Of a stretch of 64,000 nt of DNA, positions 43,051 to 51,580 are shown piece after piece. Numbering within the stretch: the first letter of the stretch is position 1; the number at the start of each line of letters is the position of its first letter. This DNA comes from Roseomonas sp. AR75 (GTDB lineage Bacteria > Pseudomonadota > Alphaproteobacteria > Acetobacterales > Acetobacteraceae). Under the pieces are notes generated by a model. The model did no database searches. It was not told the DNA's origin and saw only the letters and a program-made list of their open reading frames with translations. The translations under genes were made by a program, and so were the position numbers. Location of the stretch: the NCBI RefSeq assembly GCF_005222815.1, contig NZ_STGB01000001.1, positions 1,550,001 through 1,614,000 of the forward strand, written 5' to 3'.

Positions 43051-43686
43051 ATGACCGCCAGCCTGCATGTCGTGGACCACGCCCTGCTCAGCCACCGCCT
43101 GGCGGAGCTGCGCGATGCCGCCACGCCCTCCCCGCGCTTCCGCCGGCTGCTGGCGGAGATCGGCGCGATGCTGACGGTGGAGGCGACGCGCAACCTGCCG
43201 TCCGTGATCGCCAAGGTGACGACGCCGCTGACCACGATGGACCATCGCCGCCTGGCCGGGCCGGAGCCGGTGCTGGTGGCGGTGCTGCGCGCCGGGCTCG
43301 GCCTGCTGGAAGGCGCGATGCAGATGATGCCCGACGCGCCCGTTGGGCATGTCGGGCTGGTGCGGGACGAGCACACGCTGAAGCCCTCGCAATACCTGCT
43401 GCGCATGCCGCCGGAGGTGACCACGCGCGGCGCCATCCTGTTCGACCCGATGCTGGCCACCGGCGGCAGCGCGATCGCGGCGGTGGCGCGGGTGAAGGAG
43501 GCCGGCGCGCCGCATCTGCGCTTCGTCTGCGTCGTCGCCGCGCCGGAAGGTGTCGCGAAGCTGCGGGAGGCGCATCCGGACGTCGCGATCTACACCGCGG
43601 CGCTCGACGTGAAGCTGAACGAGCGCGGCTTCATCGTGCCGGGCCTCGGCGATGCCGGCGACCGCTGCTTCGGGACCGAGGGGTAG
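43051..43686 (+). CDS. upp: Uracil phosphoribosyltransferase
   Basis: A 211-residue type I phosphoribosyltransferase. VLRAGLGLLEGAMQMMPDAPVGHVG is the family block around residue 75, split by the flexible loop, and ILFDPMLATGGSA near 130 is the PRPP-binding motif. VPGLGDAGDRCFGT closes the protein with the uracil-binding loop. It salvages uracil to UMP. It lies 67 bases behind the OmpA-like gene, and no uracil permease adjoins. Confidence 0.95.
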   Translation: MTASLHVVDHALLSHRLAELRDAATPSPRFRRLLAEIGAMLTVEATRNLPSVIAKVTTPLTTMDHRRLAGPEPVLVAVLRAGLGLLEGAMQMMPDAPVGHVGLVRDEHTLKPSQYLLRMPPEVTTRGAILFDPMLATGGSAIAAVARVKEAGAPHLRFVCVVAAPEGVAKLREAHPDVAIYTAALDVKLNERGFIVPGLGDAGDRCFGTEG

Positions 43687-43707
43687 CGGCGCCGGACCCT
43701 CGCCAGG

Positions 43708-45000
43708 ATGGACGGCAAGCGGCCACGCCCTGACCGCAAGCGGCTGGAACCGCCCACCCATGCCGAGGCGGCGGCGGCGTACAGATCCGGCCGCAGGCTT
43801 GTCATCGGCGGCATCGCCGGGATCGGCGCGCTGCTCGCCGGGCTCGTCGTCGGCATCCCCGCGCTCTTCCCCGATGCGCAGCCGAAGCAGCGCTTCGACA
43901 ACCGCCGCATCATCCCGCCTCTGCTCCGCGCGCGCATGGAGCTTCGCCGGCCCGGCGGGCGGGAGGCCGACCAGCGCGGCACGCTGCCGGGCGATCTCGA
44001 CGAGCAGGAGGCGCTGCTGGTGCTGAGCCGCGTCGAGATGCGCGACTGGAACCTGTCGCTCGAGACGCCGGCGCAGCGCGAGATGCTTGAGGTGACGTCC
44101 TATCTGGCGGACGACATCTGGCGCGCGGCGCAGGTGCGCGTCGCGGTGGTCCCGACAGGCGGCGCACCGGATGCGCGGCTGATCGCCGCGCAGGGCAACA
44201 CGGCCTGGGTCTGGGCCGACCAGCTTGTCGCTGCCGGGCCCGGCTTCATGGGCAGGACAGCGGACCAGGCGGAGCTGATCCGCCTCAATCCCGAGCTCGG
44301 CCTGGACCGGCCAGGGCTTGCAAGGCGGCTGAGCCTGGCGGAGGCGCTGGTGCTGGACGGCACGGCATCCGGGCGCGGCGGCTTCGCCTTCGATCCCGCG
44401 ACGCGCATCGCGCAGCGTCGCACCGAGCCGCGCGCCACGCCGCTGCCCCCGCTGTTCCCCGCCCCCGCCTTCGCCGGGCCGGCGCTGGCGCGGGAGGGGC
44501 GGGTCGGCACGGGCTGGTTCGGCCTGCTGCCGGCGGCGATTGCGATCACCGCGGCGGTCGGGGCGCAGGATGCCGGCGGCGCCTTCCTGCCGCCGACGCC
44601 GGAGCCAGGGCCGATGCGGCTGTGGCGTGGACGGGTACGCGAGGCGGGCGGCACCGGCGCTGTGCTGGAGGCAGCCGAGCCGGTGCCGGGCGTCGCACCG
44701 CTGCCCGCCGGCGGGCTGATCGTGGACGCGCCGGGACGGCTGCTGGCGCCGGGGGACCCGCCCTCCATCCTGTTGGCGCAGGTCGGCCCGTTGGGCGCGA
44801 CACCCGAATGGGTCAGGCGGCTGCGGCTGGACGGCACGACGCTGTGGGAGACCGCACTTCCCACCGCGGAGCATATCGCCTTCGCCATGGCCGAGCCGGG
44901 GCGGCTCTGGCTGCTCGCGACTCCGGATCGCCTGAGCCAGACCCTTTACGCGATCGCGCTGGCCGATGGCCGTATCATCCGGTCGAGGCCGGTGGCGTGA
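43708..45000 (+). CDS. Membrane-anchored hypothetical protein
   Basis: A 430-residue protein with a basic cytoplasmic N-terminus and one hydrophobic segment (about residues 31-52, LVIGGIAGIGALLAGLVVGI). A large extracytoplasmic domain with repeated strands follows (NTAWVWADQLVAAGPGFMG; WVRRLRLDGTTLWETALP; GRLWLLATPDRLSQTLYAIA). The WxxRLxLDGxxLW and DGRII repeats resemble beta-propeller blades of PA2928-type proteins, but I am not certain. It starts 21 bases after upp. Confidence 0.7.
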   Translation: MDGKRPRPDRKRLEPPTHAEAAAAYRSGRRLVIGGIAGIGALLAGLVVGIPALFPDAQPKQRFDNRRIIPPLLRARMELRRPGGREADQRGTLPGDLDEQEALLVLSRVEMRDWNLSLETPAQREMLEVTSYLADDIWRAAQVRVAVVPTGGAPDARLIAAQGNTAWVWADQLVAAGPGFMGRTADQAELIRLNPELGLDRPGLARRLSLAEALVLDGTASGRGGFAFDPATRIAQRRTEPRATPLPPLFPAPAFAGPALAREGRVGTGWFGLLPAAIAITAAVGAQDAGGAFLPPTPEPGPMRLWRGRVREAGGTGAVLEAAEPVPGVAPLPAGGLIVDAPGRLLAPGDPPSILLAQVGPLGATPEWVRRLRLDGTTLWETALPTAEHIAFAMAEPGRLWLLATPDRLSQTLYAIALADGRIIRSRPVA

Positions 45001-45017
45001 CGGGGCAGGAGGCGACG

Positions 45018-45857
45018 ATGGGCGGCATGCAGGATCAGGCGGCGGCGGGTGCGCGGCGCGAGGGCTTTCGCGCGCTGCACGCGGAGGGGTGCTTCCTGCT
45101 GCCCAATCCGTGGGACGTCGGGACGGCGAAGTATCTCGCGGCGCAGGGGTTCCGGGCGCTGGCGACGACCAGTTCCGGCGCAGGCTGGAGCCGCGGAATG
45201 GCGGATGGCGCGATGGATCTCGACGCGGTGCTGCGCCACGTCGCGGAGATCGTCGGCGCGACCGACCTGCCGGTGAACGCCGATTTCGCGCATGGCTACG
45301 GCGCGGATGCCGAGGGCGTGCTGGCGGCCGTTGCGCGCTGCCTGGACACCGGCGTCGCCGCGCTGTCGGTGGAGGATGCCACCGGCGATCCGGCACGGCC
45401 GCTGTTCCCGCTGGAGGAAGCGGTGGCGCGCATGAAGGCGGCGCGCGCCGCCTGCGATGCGGCGCCGGGGCGCGGCGTCCTGGTGGGCCGCGCGGAGTGC
45501 TTCCTGACGGGCCATCCCGATCCGCTGGCGGAATCGCTGAAGCGCATCGCCGCCTATGCCGAGGCGGGGGCGGAGGTGCTGTACGTGCCGGGCATCCGCA
45601 CGCGGGAGGAGATTTCCGCCGTGGTGGCGGCGGCCGCCCCCCTGCCGGTGAACCTGCTGGTGTCGCGGCCGATCGGGCTGGGCCTGGCGGAGATTGCGGC
45701 ACTCGGCGTCCGACGCGTCAGCATCGGCGGCGCGCTGGCGGGCGTGGCCTGGGGCGCGCTGGGCCGGGCGGTGAAGGATCTGCAGGCCGGGCGCTTCGAC
45801 GCGCTGGGCGGGCGGATGCACGGCGGGGAGCTGGACCGGCTGTTCGGGGAGGCCTGA
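45018..45857 (+). CDS. Isocitrate lyase/PEP mutase superfamily enzyme
   Basis: A 279-residue TIM-barrel protein with PNPWDVGTAKYLAAQGFRALATTSS, VNADFAHGYGADAEGV (Mg2+-binding Asp) and SVEDATGDP. It lacks the KxCGH catalytic loop of lyases; the loop region reads ATGDPARPLFPLEEAV, as in the ICL/PEPM-like proteins annotated phosphonomutase or oxaloacetate hydrolase-like. CAGGAGG five bases before ATG 45018 is a strong Shine-Dalgarno. It overlaps no gene and precedes the ribonucleotide reductase promoter. Confidence 0.85.
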   Translation: MGGMQDQAAAGARREGFRALHAEGCFLLPNPWDVGTAKYLAAQGFRALATTSSGAGWSRGMADGAMDLDAVLRHVAEIVGATDLPVNADFAHGYGADAEGVLAAVARCLDTGVAALSVEDATGDPARPLFPLEEAVARMKAARAACDAAPGRGVLVGRAECFLTGHPDPLAESLKRIAAYAEAGAEVLYVPGIRTREEISAVVAAAAPLPVNLLVSRPIGLGLAEIAALGVRRVSIGGALAGVAWGALGRAVKDLQAGRFDALGGRMHGGELDRLFGEA

Positions 45858-45926
45858 CGCGGGCCGGCACCCCCGCGGCTCGGACCGGTAGCGTTACCAC
45901 ATCCGGTGGGTGACTTTGGGGGCTGA

Positions 45927-45942
45927 CCACCATATCTTGTGT
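45927..45942. promoter_or_regulatory. Probable NrdR box
   Basis: CCACCATATCTTGTGT closely matches the NrdR consensus (acaCwAtATaTwGtgt). A weaker palindrome (CCAC ATCCG GTGG) begins 30 bases upstream at 45897, near the spacing of paired NrdR boxes. It precedes nrdJ by 43 bases, so NrdR repression by dATP/ATP status is likely. No nrdR gene is in the window. Confidence 0.65.
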
Positions 45943-45984
45943 CTCCCGACTCGCACCCTGGCGAGAAGGCGAGGAAGGCACGCA

Positions 45985-48402
45985 ATGGACGGTTCTCTCT
46001 ACGGCCTGCGCCCCGACGCCCCGGCACAGCGCCCCGGCACGAGTTTCGGCGAGGCGCCCTTGCCGGCCCGCGCGCTCGACCCCGGGATGGGGGTCGCCGT
46101 TGCGCGGCGCACCGTGTTCCGGCCCGGGGATGACGAGGATTTCGGGCGGGTCGCGGACCGCGTCGCGGCGGGCAACATGGCGCTGCTCGGCGCGGCGGCC
46201 GATCCGGCGGAGCAGGCGCGGCTGCGCAATGCCATCGCCACGGGCGCGCTGATCACCTCCGGCCGGCACCTGCAGCATGGCGATGCCGAGCAGCCCGGGC
46301 GCAACATGGAGGTCTTCACCAACTGCGCGACGGCCGCCGCCTCCTTCGCGCTGTTCTACCTGCTGCTGAACGGCAGCGGCGTCGGCCGCGCCTATGACGA
46401 CGAGCTGGTCGCGGTGGACTGGGCCAAGGCGCCGCGGCTGCTGCTGCATCTCGCGCGCGACCATGCGGACTGGCCGGAGACGCGCGCCGAGCTGCACCGC
46501 TTCGGCGCGGAGTTCGGCCTGCTGCCCTGGGGCACCACGCCGGACGCGATGAGCGACGCGCAGGAGGCGGAGATCCGCGGCTGGATCGCACGGGAATTCG
46601 CGGCCGATGCAGCGCCGACGGATGCGATCCGCCATGTCGTCGCCGACAGCCGCGAGGGCTGGGGCAAGGCGGTGGAGCTGCTGGAATGCCTGGCCTTCGA
46701 GGGCGCGGCGGATCGCACGCTGCTGCTGGACTTCTCCGCCATCCGGCCGCGCGGCGCGCCGATCGGCGGGATGCAGGGGCGGCCGGCCTCCGGCCCGCTC
46801 TCGCTGATGCGCGCCTTCGTCAACCTGCGCCAGCATGTGCTGGAGCCGGCGCGGCATCGCGCGCCGGATGACGAGGCGCTGCAGCCCTGGGAGCAGGCGC
46901 TGCTGGTGGACCACTATCTCTCGGTCGAGGTGCAGGTCGGCGGCGCGCGGCGGGCGGCGCGCATGGCGACGAAATCCTGGCGCGATCCCGGCATCTTCCG
47001 CTTCATCCGCGCCAAGTCCGAAGGCGGGCTGTGGACGGCCAACAATTCCGTGATGGTGGATGCGGCCTTCTGGGACGGCGTGCGCGCGGCGCGTGCCGGC
47101 AGCGAGGCGGCGCTCGATCGCCACGCGCTGGCGGTGTTCGAGGAAGCCACGCGCTGCGGCTACATCAATGGCGAGCCCGGCTTCATCAATGGCGACCGGC
47201 TGGAGGACCACCGCACCGGCGCGGCGCGGCAGAAGCCGGTGCACGACGACGGGCGCGACCTGCGCTCCGCGCGCTACCAGGCCGATCATGCCGTGCCGCT
47301 GCTGGCGGAGCTGTCGCGCCGCGCGCGCGACTCCCGCTTCCCGGTGACCACGAATCCCTGCGGCGAGATCACGCTGCATGTGACGGGCGGCTATTGCGTG
47401 ATCGCCGATTTCGCACCGCTGCTCGCCTGCCCCGAGGATCTCGCCACCATCACGCCCGGCGCGGTGCCGGACGCGGTCGCGCGGCTGTGGGATGCGCGGG
47501 TGGAGGACAGCGTGCGGCTCGGCGTGCGCTTCCTGATGCGCGCGAACCTGATGGACGCGCTCTATGGCGAGGAGGTGCGGCGCACCAACCGCATGGGCAT
47601 CGGGCCCACCGGGCTGCACGAATGGGCCTGGATGCGCTGGGGCCTCGGCTTCGACGACCTGCTGGACGAGCAGCGCGCGGCACCGTTCTGGGCGATGCTG
47701 GAGCGGCTTTCGGAGGCGGCGAAGGCGGAGGGGCTGGACTACGCCGCGGAGCTCGGCCTTGAGCAGCCGGTCACCGTCACCACCGTCAAGCCCGCCGGCA
47801 CGACAAGCAAGCTGTTCGGCCTGACCGAAGGGGCGCATCTGCCGGCGCGGCGGCAATACCTCCGCTGGGTGCAGTTCAAGGGCACGCGCGATGCGGCGGG
47901 CGGCTGGGAAGCTGACAGCGACCGGCTGCTGCCGGACTACGAATCGCGCGGCTATCCCGTGCGCGAACTACGCTCCTTCCCGGGCATGTCCATCGTGGGC
48001 TTCCCGACGCTGACGCTGATCCAGCGGCTCGGCATCGGCGAAAGGCTGGTGACGGCGCCGGAAGCGCCGCCGGAGGCGCAGTACCGCTGGCTGTCGCTGC
48101 TGGAGAAGCACTGGATCGGCGCGGCGCGCGGCAACCAGGTGTCCTACACGCTGAAGATCTACACCGACCGGCACGACATCGACGCCTTCCGCGACCTGGT
48201 GCTGGAGCACCAGCCGCGCATCCGATGCTGCGCCATCCTGCCGAGCCGGCCGGACAGCGAACTCGGCTACGAATACCTGCCGGAGGAGGAGGTGCCGCTC
48301 GGCCGCTTCGCGGCGATCGTGGAGAGCATCCGCGATCCCGCGCTGCATGAGGCGGTGGACATGGCGCATCTCGCCTGCGCCTCGGGCGTCTGCCCGATCT
48401 GA
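45985..48402 (+). CDS. nrdJ: Class II (adenosylcobalamin-dependent) ribonucleoside-triphosphate reductase
   Basis: An 805-residue enzyme that makes deoxyribonucleotides with coenzyme B12, with or without oxygen. Landmarks include TSGRHLQHGD near residue 90, NCATAAASFALFYLLLNG and TTNPCGEI with the radical Cys near 459. VKPAGTTSKLFGLTEGAHLP is the phosphate-binding loop region. The terminal CASGVCPI carries the CxxxxC thiol pair used for re-reduction. Length and motifs match monomeric RTPR (Lactobacillus leichmannii type). It should depend on an external supply of cobalamin; no B12 genes or riboswitch are in the window. Confidence 0.92.
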   Translation: MDGSLYGLRPDAPAQRPGTSFGEAPLPARALDPGMGVAVARRTVFRPGDDEDFGRVADRVAAGNMALLGAAADPAEQARLRNAIATGALITSGRHLQHGDAEQPGRNMEVFTNCATAAASFALFYLLLNGSGVGRAYDDELVAVDWAKAPRLLLHLARDHADWPETRAELHRFGAEFGLLPWGTTPDAMSDAQEAEIRGWIAREFAADAAPTDAIRHVVADSREGWGKAVELLECLAFEGAADRTLLLDFSAIRPRGAPIGGMQGRPASGPLSLMRAFVNLRQHVLEPARHRAPDDEALQPWEQALLVDHYLSVEVQVGGARRAARMATKSWRDPGIFRFIRAKSEGGLWTANNSVMVDAAFWDGVRAARAGSEAALDRHALAVFEEATRCGYINGEPGFINGDRLEDHRTGAARQKPVHDDGRDLRSARYQADHAVPLLAELSRRARDSRFPVTTNPCGEITLHVTGGYCVIADFAPLLACPEDLATITPGAVPDAVARLWDARVEDSVRLGVRFLMRANLMDALYGEEVRRTNRMGIGPTGLHEWAWMRWGLGFDDLLDEQRAAPFWAMLERLSEAAKAEGLDYAAELGLEQPVTVTTVKPAGTTSKLFGLTEGAHLPARRQYLRWVQFKGTRDAAGGWEADSDRLLPDYESRGYPVRELRSFPGMSIVGFPTLTLIQRLGIGERLVTAPEAPPEAQYRWLSLLEKHWIGAARGNQVSYTLKIYTDRHDIDAFRDLVLEHQPRIRCCAILPSRPDSELGYEYLPEEEVPLGRFAAIVESIRDPALHEAVDMAHLACASGVCPI

Positions 48403-48421
48403 TTCGTCCGCGACGTTGCGA

Positions 48422-49720
48422 TCAGGTGCGCGGCAGGCCGGCGAGGCTCCGGTCCGCCGCCGCCAGCGTGAAGGCGATGTCGTCCTCGGTATGCGCGGCA
48501 GAGACGTACCACAGCCCGCGCTCGATCAGCCGTACGCCTTCCAGCAGCATGGCCTGGCAGAAGGCGTGATAGGCCGCCTTGTCGTCGGCTGCGACGTGGC
48601 GGAATTCCGTGGCGCGGGCGAGTGTCGAGAAGCCCATGTGGAACATCGGCCCCGGCCCCTGCACGCGCAGCGCGATCCCGTGCTTCGCGCCGAGCTGCGC
48701 CAGCCCGTCGCGCAGCGCGGCGCCGAGCGTCGCGATGCGGCGCAGCGCGTCGTCGCGTTCGAGGATCTCGACCGTCGCAAGCCCCGCTGCGATGCAGGCG
48801 TTGTTCCCGTTCATCGTGCCGGCGTGATAGGTGCGCCCCGCCTCCAGCGGCGCCATCCATGCCTCGCGCCCGGCGATGGCGGCGAGCGGGAAGCCTGAGC
48901 CGAGCGCCTTGCCGAACAGCGCAAGGTCCGGCGTCACGCCGTAATGCCCCTGCGCGCCGCCGAGGCCGATGCGGAAGCCGGTGATGATCTCGTCGAAGAT
49001 CAGCGCGCTGCCGTGCTCGTCGCAGATCGCGCGGAGCCCTTGCAGGAATCCCGGCAGCGGCTCGATGCAGCCCTGGTTGCACATCACGGGCTCCGTGATG
49101 ATGGCGGCGACTTCCTGCCCATGCGCATCCATCGTGCGGCGCACGGCGTCGAGGTCGTTCCACGGCAGGCAGATGATGTCGGCCGCCGCGCTCTCCGCGA
49201 TGCCCGCGCACCAGGGCACCGGCGCGTCGCCGGCATTGCCGGGCGGCGCGACGTTCCACGCCACGCTGTCGAGCCAGCCATGATAGTGCCCGTCGAATTT
49301 CAGGATGCGCTGCCGCCCGGTCTTTGCCCGCGCGATGCGGATGCAGGCCTGCGCCGCCTCCGACCCCGACGACGTGAATCGCAGCTTCTCCGCGCAGGGG
49401 ATCAGCCGCTGCAACGCTTCCGCCAGCAGCACTTCCTCGGCGTGCTGGCCGGCGAAGAGCTGGCCCTTCGCCACCGCCGCCTGCACGCGCGCGACAAGCT
49501 CGGGATGCGAATGGCCGAGGATGCAGGGGCCCTGCGAGAGGGTGAAGTCGAGCAACTCGTTGCCATCCACGTCCCACATCCGCGCGCCGTCCGCGCGGGT
49601 GTAGTGCATAGGGTGGAACACGCCGAAGGCGCGGAACTGCGAGCTGACGCCGCCCGCCAGTACGCTGCTCGCGCGCTCGTGCCAGGCGCGCGATCCGGCA
49701 AAACGGGCTTCGGCCGTCAC
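48422..49720 (-). CDS. Class III aminotransferase (HemL/glutamate-1-semialdehyde-aminomutase-like)
   Basis: A 432-residue PLP enzyme: TLSQGPCILGHSHPELV, FTSSGSEAAQACIRIAR, LIFDEIITGFRIGLGGAQ and the PLP Lys in LALFGKALGSGFPLAAIAG. It resembles HemL, but the operon (IclR regulator and Bug binding protein upstream) points to catabolism of an amino compound and not heme synthesis. The GTG at 49720 overlaps the Bug gene stop (GTGA), so start assignment is firm. Not the likely cellular HemL. Confidence 0.88.
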   Translation of the reverse strand: MTAEARFAGSRAWHERASSVLAGGVSSQFRAFGVFHPMHYTRADGARMWDVDGNELLDFTLSQGPCILGHSHPELVARVQAAVAKGQLFAGQHAEEVLLAEALQRLIPCAEKLRFTSSGSEAAQACIRIARAKTGRQRILKFDGHYHGWLDSVAWNVAPPGNAGDAPVPWCAGIAESAAADIICLPWNDLDAVRRTMDAHGQEVAAIITEPVMCNQGCIEPLPGFLQGLRAICDEHGSALIFDEIITGFRIGLGGAQGHYGVTPDLALFGKALGSGFPLAAIAGREAWMAPLEAGRTYHAGTMNGNNACIAAGLATVEILERDDALRRIATLGAALRDGLAQLGAKHGIALRVQGPGPMFHMGFSTLARATEFRHVAADDKAAYHAFCQAMLLEGVRLIERGLWYVSAAHTEDDIAFTLAAADRSLAGLPRT

Positions 49721-50673
49721 TGCACCTGCGCTCCGGATGCGCGGACCACGGCGCCCCAGCCGGTGATCTCCTTGTCGATGAAGGCGGCGGTCTCGGCCGG
49801 GGTGCTGCCGATCGGCAGGCCGCCGGCGATGATCAGCCGCTCCCGCACGGTCGGCTCCTCCACCGCGGCGCGCAGCGCGGCGCTGTAGCGCTGCGCGGCC
49901 TCGGCCGGCATGCCCGCAGGGCCGAGCACGGCGAGCCAGGAGCTGACCTGGAAATCCGTCAGCCCGGCTTCCGCGAAGGTCGGCACATCCGGCAGCGTCG
50001 GCCAGCGCCGCGGCAGCGCGACGCCGAGCGCGCGAAGCTGCCGCGCCTCCAGCGCGCCGGCGACGGCGGCGATGTTGGTGAAGGCGAGCTGGATCTGCCC
50101 CGTGGTGAGCTCCGGCACCATCAGGTTCTGCCCGCGATAGGGGACATGCACCATCTGGATGCCGGCCTTCTGCTCCAGCATCACGCCAGCCAGGTGCTGC
50201 GTGGTGCCCGGCCCGTTGGAGCCGTAATTCAGCTTGCCCGGATTGGCCTTCGCATAGGCGATCAGCTCCGCGACGCTGGTCACCGGCAGGTTCGGCGCGA
50301 CGACGAGGATCGTCGGCACCATCACCACCAGCGAGACAGGCGTGAAGTCGCGCCGGGAATCGAAGGGCATGTTCGCCATCAGCGAGGGGTTGATGCCATG
50401 CGTCGAGGCGGAGGCGAGCAGCAGCGTCAGCCCGTCCGGCCGCGCCTTCGCGACGATGTCGGCGCCGATGTTGCCGGAGGCGCCGGCCCGGTTGTCCACC
50501 ACCACGTTCTGGCCGAGGCGCTCGCGCATCTGCTCCGCCAGGATGCGGCCGATCACGTCGGAGGCACCGCCCGGCGGGAAGGGCACGACCAGGCGGATGG
50601 TGCCGCCGGTCTGCGCCGCGGCGGTGCCGGGCAAGGCGGCGGCGAGCAGCGCGGCGAGGTCGCGTCGTTTCAT
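49717..50673 (-). CDS. Bug-type tripartite tricarboxylate transporter substrate-binding protein (TctC family)
   Basis: A 318-residue periplasmic protein: signal peptide MKRRDLAALLAAALPGTAAA, then PIRLVVPFPPGGASDVIGR (family block), VVDNRAGASGNIGADIVAKA and VPYRGQNLMVPELTTGQIQ. Bug proteins bind carboxylates, amino acids or nicotinate-like solutes, and orphan copies are common where TctAB are absent, as here. AGGAGG precedes the ATG. The start overlaps the IclR gene stop and the stop overlaps the aminotransferase start, so three genes form one tightly coupled operon. Confidence 0.92.
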   Translation of the reverse strand: MKRRDLAALLAAALPGTAAAQTGGTIRLVVPFPPGGASDVIGRILAEQMRERLGQNVVVDNRAGASGNIGADIVAKARPDGLTLLLASASTHGINPSLMANMPFDSRRDFTPVSLVVMVPTILVVAPNLPVTSVAELIAYAKANPGKLNYGSNGPGTTQHLAGVMLEQKAGIQMVHVPYRGQNLMVPELTTGQIQLAFTNIAAVAGALEARQLRALGVALPRRWPTLPDVPTFAEAGLTDFQVSSWLAVLGPAGMPAEAAQRYSAALRAAVEEPTVRERLIIAGGLPIGSTPAETAAFIDKEITGWGAVVRASGAQVQ

Positions 50674-51482
50674 CGGGAAGCCTCCTGCAACGGTCGTGAC
50701 GGCGTGGGGTCGGGCGTGCCCTGCATGCGGCGCTCGATGCGGCGGACGGCGTCGCGCAGCAGGTCGGCCACGCTCTCGCGCGCGGCCTCGTCCATGCGCT
50801 GGGCGATGCCGGCGACGCTGATCGCGCCGCAGACGCGGCCGAGCGCATCGCGCACCGGGCGCGCGATGCAGACGCCGCCGGGCTCGTGCTCCTCCATGTC
50901 GAACGCGCAATCCGTCGCGCGCACGCGGGCGAGTTCGGCGTCCAGCGCGGCGGGATCGGTGATCGTGCGCGGCGTGTGCGGGCGCAGCGGCAGCGCGAGC
51001 AGCGCGGCGCGTTCCTCGTCCGGCAGGAACGCAAGAATCGCCTTGCCGCAGGCGGTGGCGTGATAGGGCGAGGGCGTGCCGACATAGCCGGTGGCACGGA
51101 TTGCGTAGGTGCCTTCCACGCTCTCCACGATCAGCGCGGCGTCGCGGCCGGGCACGGCGAGGTTCACCGTCTCGCCGGTGGCGCGGCACAGCGCGCGCAG
51201 CGCGTCGCCGGCGCAGCTCGTGAGATCGAGGCCGCGCTGCACGGCGAGCCCGCGCATCAGGTGCTTCATGCCGAGCCGGTAGCCGCGGCCATCCGGCGGC
51301 AGGTCGAGCAGGCCGAGCGCCACCATCGAGGAGAGCAGCGAGAAGGCGGTGGAGCGGTGCAGCCCGGCGGCCGGCGCGAGGCGCGCGAGCGGGATGCCTT
51401 GGGGATGGTGACGCGCGACGAGATCGAGCAGGCGCTCCGCGCGTTCCAGCGCCTGGATGCGGGGCGGGCGCACCGGCGTCAT
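50670..51482 (-). CDS. IclR family transcriptional regulator
   Basis: A 270-residue regulator: an N-terminal winged helix (ALERAERLLDLVARHHP; LAPAAGLHRSTAFSLLSSMV) and a C-terminal effector domain (ALIVESVEGTYAIRATGYVG; PYHATACGKAILAFLP; GGVCIARPVRDALGRVCGAISV). It is the first gene of the operon and probably controls it, responding to the substrate of the aminotransferase/Bug pair. A 10-base inverted repeat flanks its promoter (51488-51497 and 51583-51592). Confidence 0.93.
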   Translation of the reverse strand: MTPVRPPRIQALERAERLLDLVARHHPQGIPLARLAPAAGLHRSTAFSLLSSMVALGLLDLPPDGRGYRLGMKHLMRGLAVQRGLDLTSCAGDALRALCRATGETVNLAVPGRDAALIVESVEGTYAIRATGYVGTPSPYHATACGKAILAFLPDEERAALLALPLRPHTPRTITDPAALDAELARVRATDCAFDMEEHEPGGVCIARPVRDALGRVCGAISVAGIAQRMDEAARESVADLLRDAVRRIERRMQGTPDPTPSRPLQEASR

Positions 51483-51580
51483 ACGATATTGTCGGACTGC
51501 AGGATCATACAGGGGAACCTTGATTCACGCTTCTATGATGGTCAAGCTGAAAGCGCGGGGCGGGAGCAGCGCGATCCATC

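Noticed and set aside
39720..43460. A 1246-codon open frame on the minus strand
   Set aside because: Mirror of the coiled-coil gene; its composition is an artefact of the strongly biased codons on the real strand.
40999..45702. A 1567-codon open frame on the minus strand
   Set aside because: It is antisense to the OmpA-like, upp and other plus-strand genes, is almost wholly Arg/Pro/Ala, and reflects lack of stop codons in GC-rich DNA.
48422..49720. HemL (glutamate-1-semialdehyde aminomutase for heme synthesis)
   Set aside because: Motifs fit, but it is locked in an operon with IclR and a Bug binding protein, which points to catabolism. I left the symbol empty.
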